Below, piece after piece: positions 19,288 to 29,600 of a stretch of 64,000 nt of DNA. Numbering within the stretch: position 1 is the first letter of the stretch; each line of letters starts with the position of its first letter. The stretch lies in contig NZ_CP069163.1 of NCBI RefSeq assembly GCF_018802765.1, forward strand, positions 2,676,311 to 2,740,310. Reading direction: 5' to 3'. Under the pieces are notes generated by a model. The model had not been told where the DNA came from. It searched no databases and saw only the letters and a program-made list of their open reading frames with translations. Origin of the DNA: Paludibacterium sp. B53371 (GTDB lineage: Bacteria; Pseudomonadota; Gammaproteobacteria; Burkholderiales; Chromobacteriaceae). Position numbers and translations under genes: made by a program.

Positions 19288-20028
19288 TCAGCGCGGCGCC
19301 ATGATGTGATCGACCACGCCAGCCGCCCGCAGCGCCTCGAAGGCCTGTCGGGTACGGTTGACCACCTCGTCCGACGTCTGCTGGCTATAGGCCATGTACA
19401 GCTTGGTCGTCAGCTCATCCAGGGCGAACACTTTTTCCAGCCGCGTGCAATCCGCCTTCAGCCTGGCACAGTAGGCGGCCGGCTCCTCGGGCAGCAGCGG
19501 CACCATTTGTACCTGACGGGCCAGCAGCAGTTGAAAGTTGTTCAGCGCACTGCTGGAGACGATCAGACGATGGAAGCCCTTTTTCTGCAGGTATTGCTGA
19601 CTGACATCGTCACGCACCACGCCGATGTTGTATGACATGGCATCGGACAAACTGCGCAGCGTGATCGGCGGGGTGTCTTTGAGCTTGTAGAGATAGGGGC
19701 GGAAGCGCACCACTTCGCCCACCCATTTGAACTGGTTCTCGCGCGCCGGGGTGCGGGCGATCAGGTAGATCAGCACATCGGGCTGGCGCAGCGCCATTTC
19801 GTAGGAGCGCGCCCAGGGATAGAGGCTGAGCTGAAAACGGTAGCCGGCACGCGTCAGGGTGCGCTGCACCACCTCGGTGGCGGTCCCCGCGACCTTGCCA
19901 TTGCTGACAAACGCCCAGGGGGTTTCTTCCGTCACGGCGTGAATCACGGTGGTCGAGGCCAGCGCCAGCCAGGGCAACATGCCCCAGAGCGCCATCAGCC
20001 CCATCCGGCACCACGCTGACCTTGCCAT
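19288..20028 (-). CDS. Periplasmic solute-binding protein, paralogue
   Basis: The 246-aa protein has a signal peptide (MGLMALWGMLPWLALAS) and a family-3 fold with TEETPWAFVSNGKVAG, YPWARSYEMAL and ENQFKWVGEVVRF. It is the first gene of the four-gene sensory operon with the second binding protein, the histidine kinase and the GGDEF regulator. The ligand is not known. Confidence 0.85.
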   Translation of the reverse strand: MARSAWCRMGLMALWGMLPWLALASTTVIHAVTEETPWAFVSNGKVAGTATEVVQRTLTRAGYRFQLSLYPWARSYEMALRQPDVLIYLIARTPARENQFKWVGEVVRFRPYLYKLKDTPPITLRSLSDAMSYNIGVVRDDVSQQYLQKKGFHRLIVSSSALNNFQLLLARQVQMVPLLPEEPAAYCARLKADCTRLEKVFALDELTTKLYMAYSQQTSDEVVNRTRQAFEALRAAGVVDHIMAPR

Positions 20029-20136
20029 GCGTCACCCCCGCTGCTGCCTGCTCGCCTCGCCCCCTGGCAGACATGCACCAGGCACCTTCTATCGTTTTAG
20101 CGAGAAAACGCAGTGAAGCAAAGCACGGCAAGGCAC

Positions 20137-20886
20137 TCAGCCGGGGAAGCGCCCCTCGGACTCGGCCTGTTGCAGCTGCTTCAGGGCGGCTATCAGCGGG
20201 TCGTCCTGCGCGGCGCCCTGCTGCCACTGATCGATGAACACCAGCTCATCGGCGGGCAGACGCGGCAGCCAGCCGGCCTTCTCCAGCTCGGGCTTTTCAT
20301 GGAAATGACTGACCTTGCCCAGGCACAGATAGGCAATCGGCACGATCTGCTCGGGGATGCCCAGCACCGTCTGCAACCGCTGCTGATCGAAGATGCTCAC
20401 CCAACCGACGCCCAGCCCCTCGGCACGCGCCGCCAGCCACAGGTTTTGCACGGCACAGACGCAGCTGTAGAGATCCATGCTGCTGATATGCGTCCGGCCC
20501 AGCACCAGGGGGCCGCTGCGCTGGCGGTCACAGGTAATGCACAGATTCAGCGGCGACTCGAGAATCCCTTCCAGCTTGAAGCGGCTGTACAGTTCGCGCC
20601 GCTCGCCGCTGAACAGCGCCCGTGCCTCCTCGTTGGCCTGGGAAAACAGGGCATGCACCTGCTGGCGCACCGCCGGTGAACGCACCAGCAGAAAATTCCA
20701 CGGCTGCATGAAGCCGACCGATGGCGCGTGATGCGCCGCAAGGAGAATACGCGCCAACACCTCATCCTCAATGGCATCGGGCAAAAACTGACCGCGCACA
20801 TCACGGCGGCTGAAAATGGCCTGATACACCGCATCACGGGCAGCGGCGGCAAAAGGATGATCGGCAGGAGAAACAGACGACGTCAC
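20137..20886 (-). CDS. bluB: 5,6-dimethylbenzimidazole synthase BluB
   Basis: The 249-aa flavoprotein belongs to the nitroreductase superfamily and converts reduced FMN into the lower ligand of vitamin B12. Diagnostic parts are IFSRRDVRGQFLPDAI, AAHHAPSVGFMQPWNFL and GVGWVSIFDQQRLQTVLGIP. I place the start at a GTG (20886) that has GGAAAGG seven nt upstream; a TTG at 20907 would add seven residues. No cobalamin riboswitch could be recognised upstream. A CobD/CbiB-like gene is at 58062, but no other cobalamin genes are in the window. Confidence 0.92.
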   Translation of the reverse strand: MTSSVSPADHPFAAAARDAVYQAIFSRRDVRGQFLPDAIEDEVLARILLAAHHAPSVGFMQPWNFLLVRSPAVRQQVHALFSQANEEARALFSGERRELYSRFKLEGILESPLNLCITCDRQRSGPLVLGRTHISSMDLYSCVCAVQNLWLAARAEGLGVGWVSIFDQQRLQTVLGIPEQIVPIAYLCLGKVSHFHEKPELEKAGWLPRLPADELVFIDQWQQGAAQDDPLIAALKQLQQAESEGRFPG

Positions 20887-20981
20887 GGCATGACCTTTCC
20901 GGCGCAAGACAAAAACGCATCATGAGCCAGCCACCTTGCCACAGCAAGCCACAAACCGGAACGGGATCAGCCCGAAGGGGG

Positions 20982-21881
20982 TCAGGGCGTGGGTTGGCGC
21001 AGGCTGCTGCGGGCACCGTCACAGACGGCGCGGGTCAGGCGTTCCAGTCGCGGGGGCTGGAGGTTCCAGCAGTGCCACCACAGGGGGACATCCAGCGGAT
21101 GGGCCGGCAAGAGGTCGATCAGCTGGCCTTGTGCCAGTTCGGCATCGGCCTGCAGCTCCGGCAGCAGGCCATAACACAGGCCCTGAAGGATCGCCCGCAT
21201 GAAGGCCTCGCTGGAGGGGAGGTACAGGCAGGGTAATACCGAGGCCGGCAGGCCAAAGACCTGTTGCAGGACCTGCCATTGCAGCAGGTCTTTGCGGTCG
21301 AACACGGCCAGCGGCGCCCGCTGTGCGCTCTGGCGTGTAAAGCCGGCGGCAAACCAGCGCGCGACGAAGGCCGGGCTGGCCACCATGCGATAGCGCATGT
21401 GGCCGAGCCACTCGGCCCGACAGCCACGCAGGGTATCGGGCTGGCTGGCAATGCCGGCCACGGCGCGGCCGGCCTCCATCAGGCCCTGGGTGTGTGTCTG
21501 GTCATCCAGGGTGATGTCGAGCAGGATGCGCTCTTGTTGCAGGCACTCGCCCAGCGCCGGCAGCAGCCAGGTCGCCATGGAGTCGTGGTTGACCGCCAGC
21601 GGGACAGACAGCCAACCCTGATCTTCGAGTGCCATTTCGGCGCGCCACTCCTGCTCCAGCAGCCGGCTGCGCTGCAGATAGAGCAGGATCTTGCGGCCGG
21701 CCGGGGTCGGCTGGCAGGGGCGGCTGCGCAGGACCAGCGGCTGACCGATTTCTTCCTCCAGTGCGCGCAGGCGTTGCGATACCGCCGACGCGGTCAGGTG
21801 CAGGCGTTCGGCCGCCCGTTCGAAGCTGCCCTCTTCCAGCACGGCGAGCAGTGCCTCGCCCTTGCGCCAGTCAAATTGCAT
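20982..21881 (-). CDS. argP: LysR-family regulator ArgP
   Basis: The 299-aa protein matches ArgP (IciA), the lysine/arginine-responsive activator. The N terminus FDWRKGEALLAVLEEGSFE and HTH SAVSQRLRALEEEIGQPLVL are characteristic. It is divergent from an operon that ends in a LysE/ArgO exporter, the classic ArgP target. A T-rich palindrome in the 114-nt gap is the likely operator. Confidence 0.92.
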   Translation of the reverse strand: MQFDWRKGEALLAVLEEGSFERAAERLHLTASAVSQRLRALEEEIGQPLVLRSRPCQPTPAGRKILLYLQRSRLLEQEWRAEMALEDQGWLSVPLAVNHDSMATWLLPALGECLQQERILLDITLDDQTHTQGLMEAGRAVAGIASQPDTLRGCRAEWLGHMRYRMVASPAFVARWFAAGFTRQSAQRAPLAVFDRKDLLQWQVLQQVFGLPASVLPCLYLPSSEAFMRAILQGLCYGLLPELQADAELAQGQLIDLLPAHPLDVPLWWHCWNLQPPRLERLTRAVCDGARSSLRQPTP

Positions 21882-21893
21882 CTCGACCTCATT

Positions 21894-21923
21894 AAGATAT
21901 TTTTAGCCTATCTTAAATATCTT
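21894..21923. promoter_or_regulatory. Putative ArgP operator
   Basis: AAGATATTT is followed after 12 nt by its reverse complement AAATATCTT, in the gap between argP and the divergent exporter operon. The form fits a LysR-type T-N11-A site. Confidence 0.6.
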
Positions 21924-21995
21924 TAGTTTTGTTTACCTTGGCAAGCGCTTTTGCCACACTGCGTGCATAACATATTGAACAATCAAGGAGAAATC

Positions 21996-22670
21996 ATGCG
22001 ATGTGAACTGGACGCCAGCCTGCTGGCCAAGTATCCCGACATGCAGGTCAGCGGCCTGCTGGTGCGCGGCATCGATCAGGCGGCGGTGGCTGCTCTGGCG
22101 TTTCCGGCCTGGCCGCAAGCCGCCGAGGAGCAGGCCGAGCCCGTCATCCGTCACTGGAAGGCGCTGCACAAGCAGCTCTCCGGCGACAAGCATGCCCGCA
22201 GCTCGATCGCCTATCTGGTCAAGGCGGCCAACCGCGACAGTCTGCGCCGTATCAACCCGCTGGTGGATTGGTATAACCAGGCTTCGCTACGCAGTCTGAG
22301 CCCCTTCGGCGGCGAAGATATTCGCTGTTTGTCCGGCGCACTGCGCCTGACGCTGGCGCAGGGTCAGGAGCGTTTTGTGCCGCTGGGCCGTCCCGATGAG
22401 GTACAGCTGCCCGGTGCCGGCGAAGTGGTCTGGCTGGACGGGGCGGGCAAGGTGGTCTGCCGCGCACTGAACTGGCTGGAGTCGGATCTGCACAAGATTA
22501 CCGGGCAGACCCGCGAGGTGGTGTTTGTCAGCGAACGCCCCGACCGGACGCTGCCGGACCCGCAACCGGGCATGGACTGGCTGGCCGCGCAGCTGGCACC
22601 GTGTGCCGCCGAGCTGCAGCCTTTCCTGCTGGACCGTCACACCACGCAAATTGATCTGGGGGACGCATGA
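21996..22670 (+). CDS. B3/B4 tRNA-binding-domain protein
   Basis: The 224-aa protein is a stand-alone B3/4 domain like the one in the beta chain of phenylalanyl-tRNA synthetase (INPLVDWYNQASLRSL, DLHKITGQTREVVFVSERPD). Such free-standing proteins are thought to bind or edit tRNA or small amines, but their function is not settled. The ATG at 21996 has AAGGAG seven nt upstream. Its stop overlaps the start of the exporter gene (ATGA), so both are under the ArgP-type control region. Confidence 0.82.
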   Translation: MRCELDASLLAKYPDMQVSGLLVRGIDQAAVAALAFPAWPQAAEEQAEPVIRHWKALHKQLSGDKHARSSIAYLVKAANRDSLRRINPLVDWYNQASLRSLSPFGGEDIRCLSGALRLTLAQGQERFVPLGRPDEVQLPGAGEVVWLDGAGKVVCRALNWLESDLHKITGQTREVVFVSERPDRTLPDPQPGMDWLAAQLAPCAAELQPFLLDRHTTQIDLGDA

Positions 22671-23299
22671 TTTTTTCACCTGCCGTATTTGGTTCCGCCG
22701 CCCTGCTGGCCGCCTCGCAAATTGTCAGCATCGGCCCGCAAAATGCGTTCGTGATCCGCCAGGGCCTGGCCCGGCAACACATTGTGCCGATCATTCTGAT
22801 CTGCATCCTGAGTGATTTCCTGCTGATCGGCCTGGGGGTACTGGGCATGGGCAAGCTGCTCAATGCCATTCCCGGTTTTGTCGGCATGGCGCTGCTGGCG
22901 TCGGCCTTGCTGGTGGCCTGGCTCGGCCTGCGCTCGCTGCGCGCGGCGCTGCGTCCGGCCGGCGGTCTGCCCGGCGGCAAGGTGGCTGATCAGCGCAGTG
23001 CGGCCATCCGCACGATTCTGGCGGTGACGCTGCTCAACCCCTATGTCTGGTTTGATACCGTGGTACTGATCGGCGGCGTCTCGGCCAGTTGTCTGCCCGA
23101 GGCGCGTCCCTCGTTCTTCGCCGGCGCCCTGCTGGCATCGGTGCTGTGGTTCAGTCTGGTCGGCGGTTTGTCGACGCGGCTGGCGCCCTGGTTCGAGCGG
23201 CCGAACAGCTGGCGCTGGCTGGATGGCGGGGTGGCGCTGGTGATGTTCATCACCGCCGGCACCATGGCCTGGCGTTTTATGCTGTCACTCGCGGCCTGA
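22667..23299 (+). CDS. argO: LysE/ArgO-type basic amino-acid exporter
   Basis: The 210-aa membrane protein has about six helices and the family motif QIVSIGPQNAFVIRQGL near the N terminus. ArgO/LysE proteins export arginine, lysine or toxic analogues. The coupling to the upstream gene and the divergent argP support this assignment. It is convergent with the frameshifted exporter gene and overlaps its 3' end by 23 nt. Confidence 0.9.
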   Translation: MIFSPAVFGSAALLAASQIVSIGPQNAFVIRQGLARQHIVPIILICILSDFLLIGLGVLGMGKLLNAIPGFVGMALLASALLVAWLGLRSLRAALRPAGGLPGGKVADQRSAAIRTILAVTLLNPYVWFDTVVLIGGVSASCLPEARPSFFAGALLASVLWFSLVGGLSTRLAPWFERPNSWRWLDGGVALVMFITAGTMAWRFMLSLAA

Positions 23300-24474
23300 C
23301 GCCGCGCGGCGCCAGCGCGAACCACGCCAGACTGGTCAGCAGGCTGGCCGACAGGATGACGCCGGCCATGACTGCGGCGCCGCCGGGCAGGCAGCCGATC
23401 AGCGTACTGCACAGGGCGGCACAACTCATCTGCACGAAGAAAAACAGTCCCGAAGCGGTCCCGACCCGCTGCGGATGGGCCTGCATGACGGCCAGCTGGC
23501 AGGCCGGTATCAGCACCCCGACCGAGAGCATGAGCAGCATCATCGGCAGCACGATGGCCCAGGGCGAGGCTGGCCAGATCCGGACACTCAGCCACAGCAG
23601 CAGACTGGCCAGCAGATTGAGCAGGCAGGCGCCCCCGAGCAGGCGATCGAGCGCCAGGCGCCCGGCCAGGCGCCGCATGAGGTGCGCGCCGAGCAGATAA
23701 CCCAGCACCGACAGGGCAAAGCAGCCGGCGTATTGCAGGGGGCTGAGCTGCAGATCGTGCTGGAACAGGAAGGATGATGCCGAGATGAAGGCAAAGTAGG
23801 TGGCATAGCCCAGGCTGATGGTCAGGGTCGGACGCAGGAAGTCGCGGTCACGCAGCAGCAAGGCGTACTGGCGGGCCAGTGGCGTGCGGGCCTGCTGCCG
23901 GGTCTGTAGCGTCACGGTCTCCGGCACATGGCGCCAGATCAGCCAGAGCAGCACGGCGCCCAGCAAGGCCATCAGCAGGAAGTCGGCGCGCCAGCCGGCA
24001 TGGGTCTCGATCAGGCCGCCGAGCATCGGGGCCAGCACCGGCGTCAGCGCCATGCCACTGGAAAGATGGGCCAGCAGCGAGGCCTGGGCCGAGGGGGGGA
24101 AAGCGGTCTTTGACGATCACGCGTCCGACGACCGTGCCGCAACACCCGCCCAGTGCCTGCAGCAGGCGGGCGGCGGTCAGGACGTCGATGCGCGCGGCAA
24201 ACAGGCAGACCAGGGTGGCCAGCAGATAGAGCGCCAGGCCGCCCAGCAAGACCGGACGTCGGCCATAGCGATCGGCCAGCGGGCCGCACAGCAGCATGGA
24301 GCAGGCATAGCCGATCATGTAGTCGCTGAGGGTGCGCTGGACCTCGGCCGGGGTGGCCGCCAGCTCGCTCGCCATCGCAGGCAGGGAAGGAAGATAGAGA
24401 TCGATGGTCAGTCTGGGCAGACAGACCACGGCCATGAGCAGCGCCAGCCAGCGCCAGGTGTACTGCCGGTTCAT
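23277..24474 (-). pseudogene. Bcr/CflA-type multidrug exporter (MFS), frameshifted
   Basis: The 5' part encodes MFS helices 1-4 (LTIDLYLPSLPAMASELA, DYMIGYACSMLLCGPLADRY, GRRPVLLGG) and ends KDRFPP. The 3' part continues in another frame (MALTPVLAPMLGGLIETHAG onward to the last helix). The break is in a run of seven G at 24093-24099. With six G the two parts join as one 398-aa protein, the normal length for Bcr/CflA drug exporters. The change is either a true inactivating or phase-variable slip, or a sequencing error. The start at 24474 has a GGGAG eight nt upstream. Confidence 0.85.
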
Positions 24475-24588
24475 GAACGCTCCCGTCACATCAGAGCGCA
24501 GACTGTAGCCGCCGCGGCCGGCGCGGCCAAGAGCCAGAATCGGGCCGTGCGACCGGACCACTTGCCGGCAGACACGGCCCGCGGGGCC

Positions 24589-26229
24589 TCAGACGCGATA
24601 CTGCGTCACCGCCTTGCGCATCTTGCCGACGCTGGTTTGCAGCTGATGGGTGATGGATTCGGTCTGGTGGGCCACGGCCAGGTTTTCGTCGGTCAGATGG
24701 GCCACCTGCTCGACGCCCTGGGCCATCGACTGCATGGCCACGCTCTGCTCGCTGGAGGAATGCGAGATGTGCGACACCATTTCCTGGGTCCGGCGCATCT
24801 CCTGATTGATGCGCTGCAGGGACAGCTCGGCATCATGCACCAGACTCACACTCAGGCCGACCTGATCGGCACTCTGACGCATGCCGTCCACGGCATTGCC
24901 GGTTTCCTGCTGGATGCCGCTGATCATGTGATCGATTTCCTGGGTGGCCCGCGCGGTGCGCTCGGCCAGCTTGCGTACTTCATCGGCCACCACGGCGAAG
25001 CCACGCCCCTGTTCCCCGGCGCGTGCCGCCTCGATGGCGGCGTTCAGGGCCAGCAGATTGGTCTGGTCGGCGATGTCCTTGATCACCGCGGCCACCTTGC
25101 CCACTTCTTCGGTACGTTGTCCCAGTTGTTCGACGGTTTCGGCCGATTGCGCCACGGTCTGTGCCAGCGCCTGGATGGTGCTGGTGGCCTTGCCGGACAG
25201 TCGGGCCCCCTCTTCGGCCATCGCCCGGGTCTCGTCCGCCACGGCATGGGTGGATTCGGCATGCTGTGCCACTTCGCCGATCGAGACCGACACTTCCTCC
25301 ACCCCGGCGGCGGCGGCGGACGAGGTAGCGCTCTGCTGTTCGGCGGCCGTCGCCAGACGGGCCACCGTGCCCTGCAGCGCGTCGCTGGACGCATTCACTT
25401 CGCGCGAAGCATCGGCAATCACCTGCAGCGTGGCGCGCATGGCCGACATCAGGGTTTCCAGCTGGCCGGAGACCTGTCCGATGCTATCGTTCTGCTGCGG
25501 CACCGGCGCGTCGGTCAGATCACCGACCGACAGGGCGTGCGACAGGTAGTTGCTGATGCGCTGCAAGCGTCCCAGCGCTTTGGGCAGGTAGATCATCCCC
25601 ATGTACAGCGACAGGGCCAGCATGGTGAACGACAGTCCCTGATGGAAGCGTTCGAGTTGCGGGATCAGGTCCATATCGGACAGGACACCGGTCAGCTGGG
25701 TCAGGAAGGCGAGCAGAACGAAGCCATACAGCCGCGACTCGTGTGAGATCAGCTTTTCCATCAGCGGCGAGCGGTTCTTGACCACCCGGCCCTCCTGCAC
25801 GCGGATGCGGCGATCTCCGCCGTTGATGCGCTGGTAGGCGGCCTCGGCGGCCTCGATCTGCGCGCGGGTCGGGCTGGTGCGTACCGACTGGTAACCGACG
25901 ACCTGGCCGTCTTCGCGTACCGGCGACGCATTGGCCACGACCCAGTAGAAGTCGCCGTTCTTGCGCCGGTTCTTGACCACCCCTTTCCAGGGTTTGCCGG
26001 CCTTGAGATTACGCCACATGTCTTCAAAGGCCGCCGGCGGCATGTCCGGGTGACGGATCATATTGTGCGGCTGGCCGAGCATTTCGGCCGGCTCATAGCC
26101 GCTGATTTCGGCGAAGGTCGGGTTGACCTCGACGATCATCCCTCTCAGGTCGGTGCGGGAATAGATGAATACGCCTTGCGGGATGACGTACTCTTGTTTG
26201 GTCACCGGTTGATTGTTGCGCATGGTCAT
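24589..26229 (-). CDS. PAS-domain methyl-accepting chemotaxis protein (Aer-like)
   Basis: The 546-aa receptor has an N-terminal PAS domain (about 15-125; [34 protein letters not shown]) of the Aer type, two short membrane helices near 165-215, a HAMP-like linker and a full signalling domain with the conserved tip [20 protein letters not shown]. It has no large periplasmic domain, so it likely senses redox or oxygen through a bound flavin and reports to CheA/CheW. AAGGGGG precedes the start. It is divergent from a large GGDEF-EAL gene. Confidence 0.92.
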   Translation of the reverse strand: MTMRNNQPVTKQEYVIPQGVFIYSRTDLRGMIVEVNPTFAEISGYEPAEMLGQPHNMIRHPDMPPAAFEDMWRNLKAGKPWKGVVKNRRKNGDFYWVVANASPVREDGQVVGYQSVRTSPTRAQIEAAEAAYQRINGGDRRIRVQEGRVVKNRSPLMEKLISHESRLYGFVLLAFLTQLTGVLSDMDLIPQLERFHQGLSFTMLALSLYMGMIYLPKALGRLQRISNYLSHALSVGDLTDAPVPQQNDSIGQVSGQLETLMSAMRATLQVIADASREVNASSDALQGTVARLATAAEQQSATSSAAAAGVEEVSVSIGEVAQHAESTHAVADETRAMAEEGARLSGKATSTIQALAQTVAQSAETVEQLGQRTEEVGKVAAVIKDIADQTNLLALNAAIEAARAGEQGRGFAVVADEVRKLAERTARATQEIDHMISGIQQETGNAVDGMRQSADQVGLSVSLVHDAELSLQRINQEMRRTQEMVSHISHSSSEQSVAMQSMAQGVEQVAHLTDENLAVAHQTESITHQLQTSVGKMRKAVTQYRV

Positions 26230-26609
26230 GCCCCCTTCTTGTTAACCTGGCCACCTCGCCGTATCGCCGACACAACACACCGGAGGCCGGGGACGAAGAC
26301 GGATGTCGTATGAGCATGTCAGCCAGGGCGATTTTAAATCGTTTCCCGCGTCTGGCCGGCATGATTTGTTTTATTTGGTATAAGTAACCCGTTTGGGGTA
26401 CTTGAAAACTTTTTAAACCAGATAAGTATGCACAGTTCTTTTTTTGATTGAAGTGCTAAATGCTGAAAATTTGATTAATTTCAAAACGATACCCAAAGGG
26501 CATATCAGCCACAGTATGCGCCATGCATATTGCGCACCCCGGGCATTCGGGTACACTGCCATGACAATTTCATTTTTCATGTACTCTGCCCCGGAGGAAG
26601 TCCCCAACC
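26230..26609. other. Divergent promoter region between the chemoreceptor and GGDEF-EAL genes
   Basis: No gene seen. The part from 26330 to 26580 is clearly AT-richer than its neighbours. A sequence at 26471-26484 matches the FNR consensus at nine of ten positions, too weak to count on. Confidence 0.5.
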
Positions 26610-29600
26610 GTGACGTGGATGTTTTCCGCCAGCGATGATCCGCTGCAGCACTGGCCCCGCGCTCTGCAAATCGTGCTGGCCATCGTGCTGGCCCTGCTGC
26701 CGCTGGCCATTCACTCTCTGCACCCCTTCTTGCTGACCGGGCACGCCCTGCTGCTGGTCGGCATGCTGCCCGTGATTCTCAGTGCCTATCTGAGTGGTTT
26801 TGTCCCGGGCATGCTGGCCACCGCCATCGGGGTCTGGTCCGCCAGCGATCCCCTGATTCCCTGGGAGCCGGTCTATCCGGGCTCGGCGGTACCGTTCAGC
26901 AGTCTGGCCACCTTTGCTGCTGCCGGCCTGTGCATCAGTGCCCTCAGCCAGCGCTCCCTGTCCGCGCTGCGCCTGCGCACCCGGGTCGAACGCAAGCTGG
27001 AGGCGTTTGCCCAACTGATCGACTCCACCGACGACTCGGTGGTCTCGACGCGCGACGGCGCCATCGTCACCCACTGGAACCGCGGGGCGGAAAAGTTGTT
27101 CGGCTACCGGGCGGAAGAGATGATTGGCCAGTCGGCGCAGTTGCTGGTGCCCGCCTGGCTGCTGGCCCATGAGCAGGCGATCCTCGACCGGGTCCGGCAG
27201 GGCGAGCATGTCCCGGCTTATGAGACGCAGCGCATCCACAAGGATGGCCATCTGGTGGATATATCCACCACGGTGTCGGTCATTCTGGACCGGCAGGGCT
27301 GGCAGATCGGCATTTCGCGCATCTCGCGCGACATCACGCCAAAGAAACGCGCTGAACGGGAAAAGGCCGAGGTGGAGGCCAAGTTCCGCGCGCTGGTCGA
27401 GCAGTCGATTACCGGGGTGTATATCGTGCAGGATGGTCGCGTGGTCTACGCCAATCAGGCGTTTGCCGACATCTTTGGCTTTGCCTCGGCCGAGGCCCTG
27501 CTCGACAAGCGCTCGATGCTGCTGGTGGCGCCGCAGGACCGCGAGCAGGTGGCCGAGAAGATTCAGCAACGTCTGGACGGGACGGCCGACTCGCTGCGCT
27601 ACCATTTCAATGCCGTGCGCGCCGATGGCTCGCCGCTGGTGGTCGAGGTACACGGCCGGCGTTTCATGCATGAAGGGCGACCGGCCATCATCGGCTCACT
27701 GATTGATGTCACCGAAGCCCAGCTGCATCACGCCGAGCTGGCGCGGCTGGTGGCCGAAAAAACCACCCTGCTGCGTCAGCGCGAGCAGGAGCTGCATACC
27801 ATCCTCGACAATATGCCGGCGCTGATCAGCTATTACGATCCGGATCTGCGCCATCGCTTCGGCAACCAGGGCTATTGCGACTGGTACGGCATTGCCCCCG
27901 ACCGGCTGGCCGGCTTGCCGCTGGCCGATCTGATTCCGGCTCAGCATTTCCAGCTGGCGCTGCCGCGTCTGCGCGAGGCGCTGGCCGGCACACCGCAGAT
28001 CTTTGATTACCGTGTCAGCCGGGCCGACAACACACAGCACTGGCATGCGCAGATTCATCTGATTCCGGACCGGCAGGACGATCAGATTCACGGCTTGTTT
28101 GCCCTGATTCTGGATATCACGCCGATCAAGAAAGCGGAAGCGGCCCTGCGGGAGTCCGAGGGCCGCTTCCGTCAGTTGTTCGAGACGGCGCCGGTGGGCA
28201 TGTCGCTGTACCACAGCGATGGCCAGTGCATCATGGCCAATCAGGCACAGGCCGATCTGGCCGGCGCCACACGTGAGCAATTGCTGGCGCAGAATTTCCG
28301 CAAGGTCAGCACCTGGGCCAACTCCGGTCTGCTGACGGTGGCCTTGCACACGCTGGAAACCGGGCAGCCGCAGCACTATGAGCTGCATATGGTGTCCAGC
28401 TTCGGCCGCATGATGGAAGTGGATTGCGAGTTCACCCTGCCGGAGGTACAGGGGGTGCGCTATCTGATGCTGCTGGCCAAGGACATCACCCCCTATCGCC
28501 AGGCCGCGCGACTGATGAAGCAGGCGATGGATGCCGAGCTGGAAAAATCACGGCTGGATCATCAGTATCGCCAGGTGGTGGAGAACATGGTCGATGGCTT
28601 CTTTGCCATCGACAATCATGGCCAGTTGCTGGAAACCAACGATGTCTTCGCCCGGCTGTGCGGCTATGCCCGTGCCGACTTGCTGCAGTTGTCGGTCGAC
28701 GAGCTGGAGCTCAATGCCACCCGCGAGGATGTGGCGGCACGGATTCACCGCATCGTGCACCATGGCAGCGAGCGTTTTGAGTGCCGCATGCGTCGGCAGG
28801 ATGGCAGTCACTGGCCGGCGGAAATCTCGGCCACCTGCGCCGGCGGGGATGGCGGCAAGATTTACGCCTTTGTACGCGACATCACCGAACGCAAGCGCTC
28901 GGAGGATGAAATTCGCCGTCTGGCCTTCTATGACTCGCTCAGCGGTCTGCCCAACCGCCAGTTACTGCTGGAGCGGCTGCAACAGGCGCTGGTGAGCTGC
29001 AAGCGCTCGCGCCAGCATGGCGCGCTGTTGTTCATTGATCTGGATAATTTCAAGCTGCTGAATGACACGCTGGGCCATGACATGGGCGACCGTCTGCTGG
29101 TCATGGTGGCCAAGCGGCTCAAGGCCTGTGTGCGCGCCAAGGATACCGTGGCGCGTCTGGGCGGCGACGAGTTCATCATTCTGCTGGAGGATCTGGACGC
29201 GCGGCGGGAAAAGGCCGCCAGCCAGATCCGCGCAGTGGCCGACATGATCATGGCGGCACTCAATCAGCCCTACCCGCTGGACAAGGTGGATTTCCACAAT
29301 ACCCCGAGCATCGGCATCGCCATGTTCAATGACCAGGATCAGACCACGGTCGAGGAGCAGCTCAAGCACGCCGATCTGGCGATGTATCAGGCCAAGGCCG
29401 CCGGGCGCAACACCCTGTGTTTCTTCGATCCGGTCACCCAGGCCGAGCTGGAAACGCGCAGTTCGCTGGAGAGCGAGTTGCGCAATGCGCTGCGCAAGGA
29501 TCATCTGGTGCTGTATTACCAGCCGCAGATTGACCGCGATGGCCGCATCATCGGCGCCGAGGCGCTGGTGCGCTGGCTGCATCCGCAACGTGGCCTGATC

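Noticed and set aside
20887-20981. Cobalamin riboswitch upstream of bluB
   Set aside because: The region is too short and lacks a recognisable B12 box, although GC-rich stems are present.
26471-26484. FNR-like site TTGAT-TAAT-TTCAA upstream of the GGDEF-EAL gene
   Set aside because: One base off the consensus in very AT-rich DNA; such matches are expected by chance and no well-placed -10 follows.
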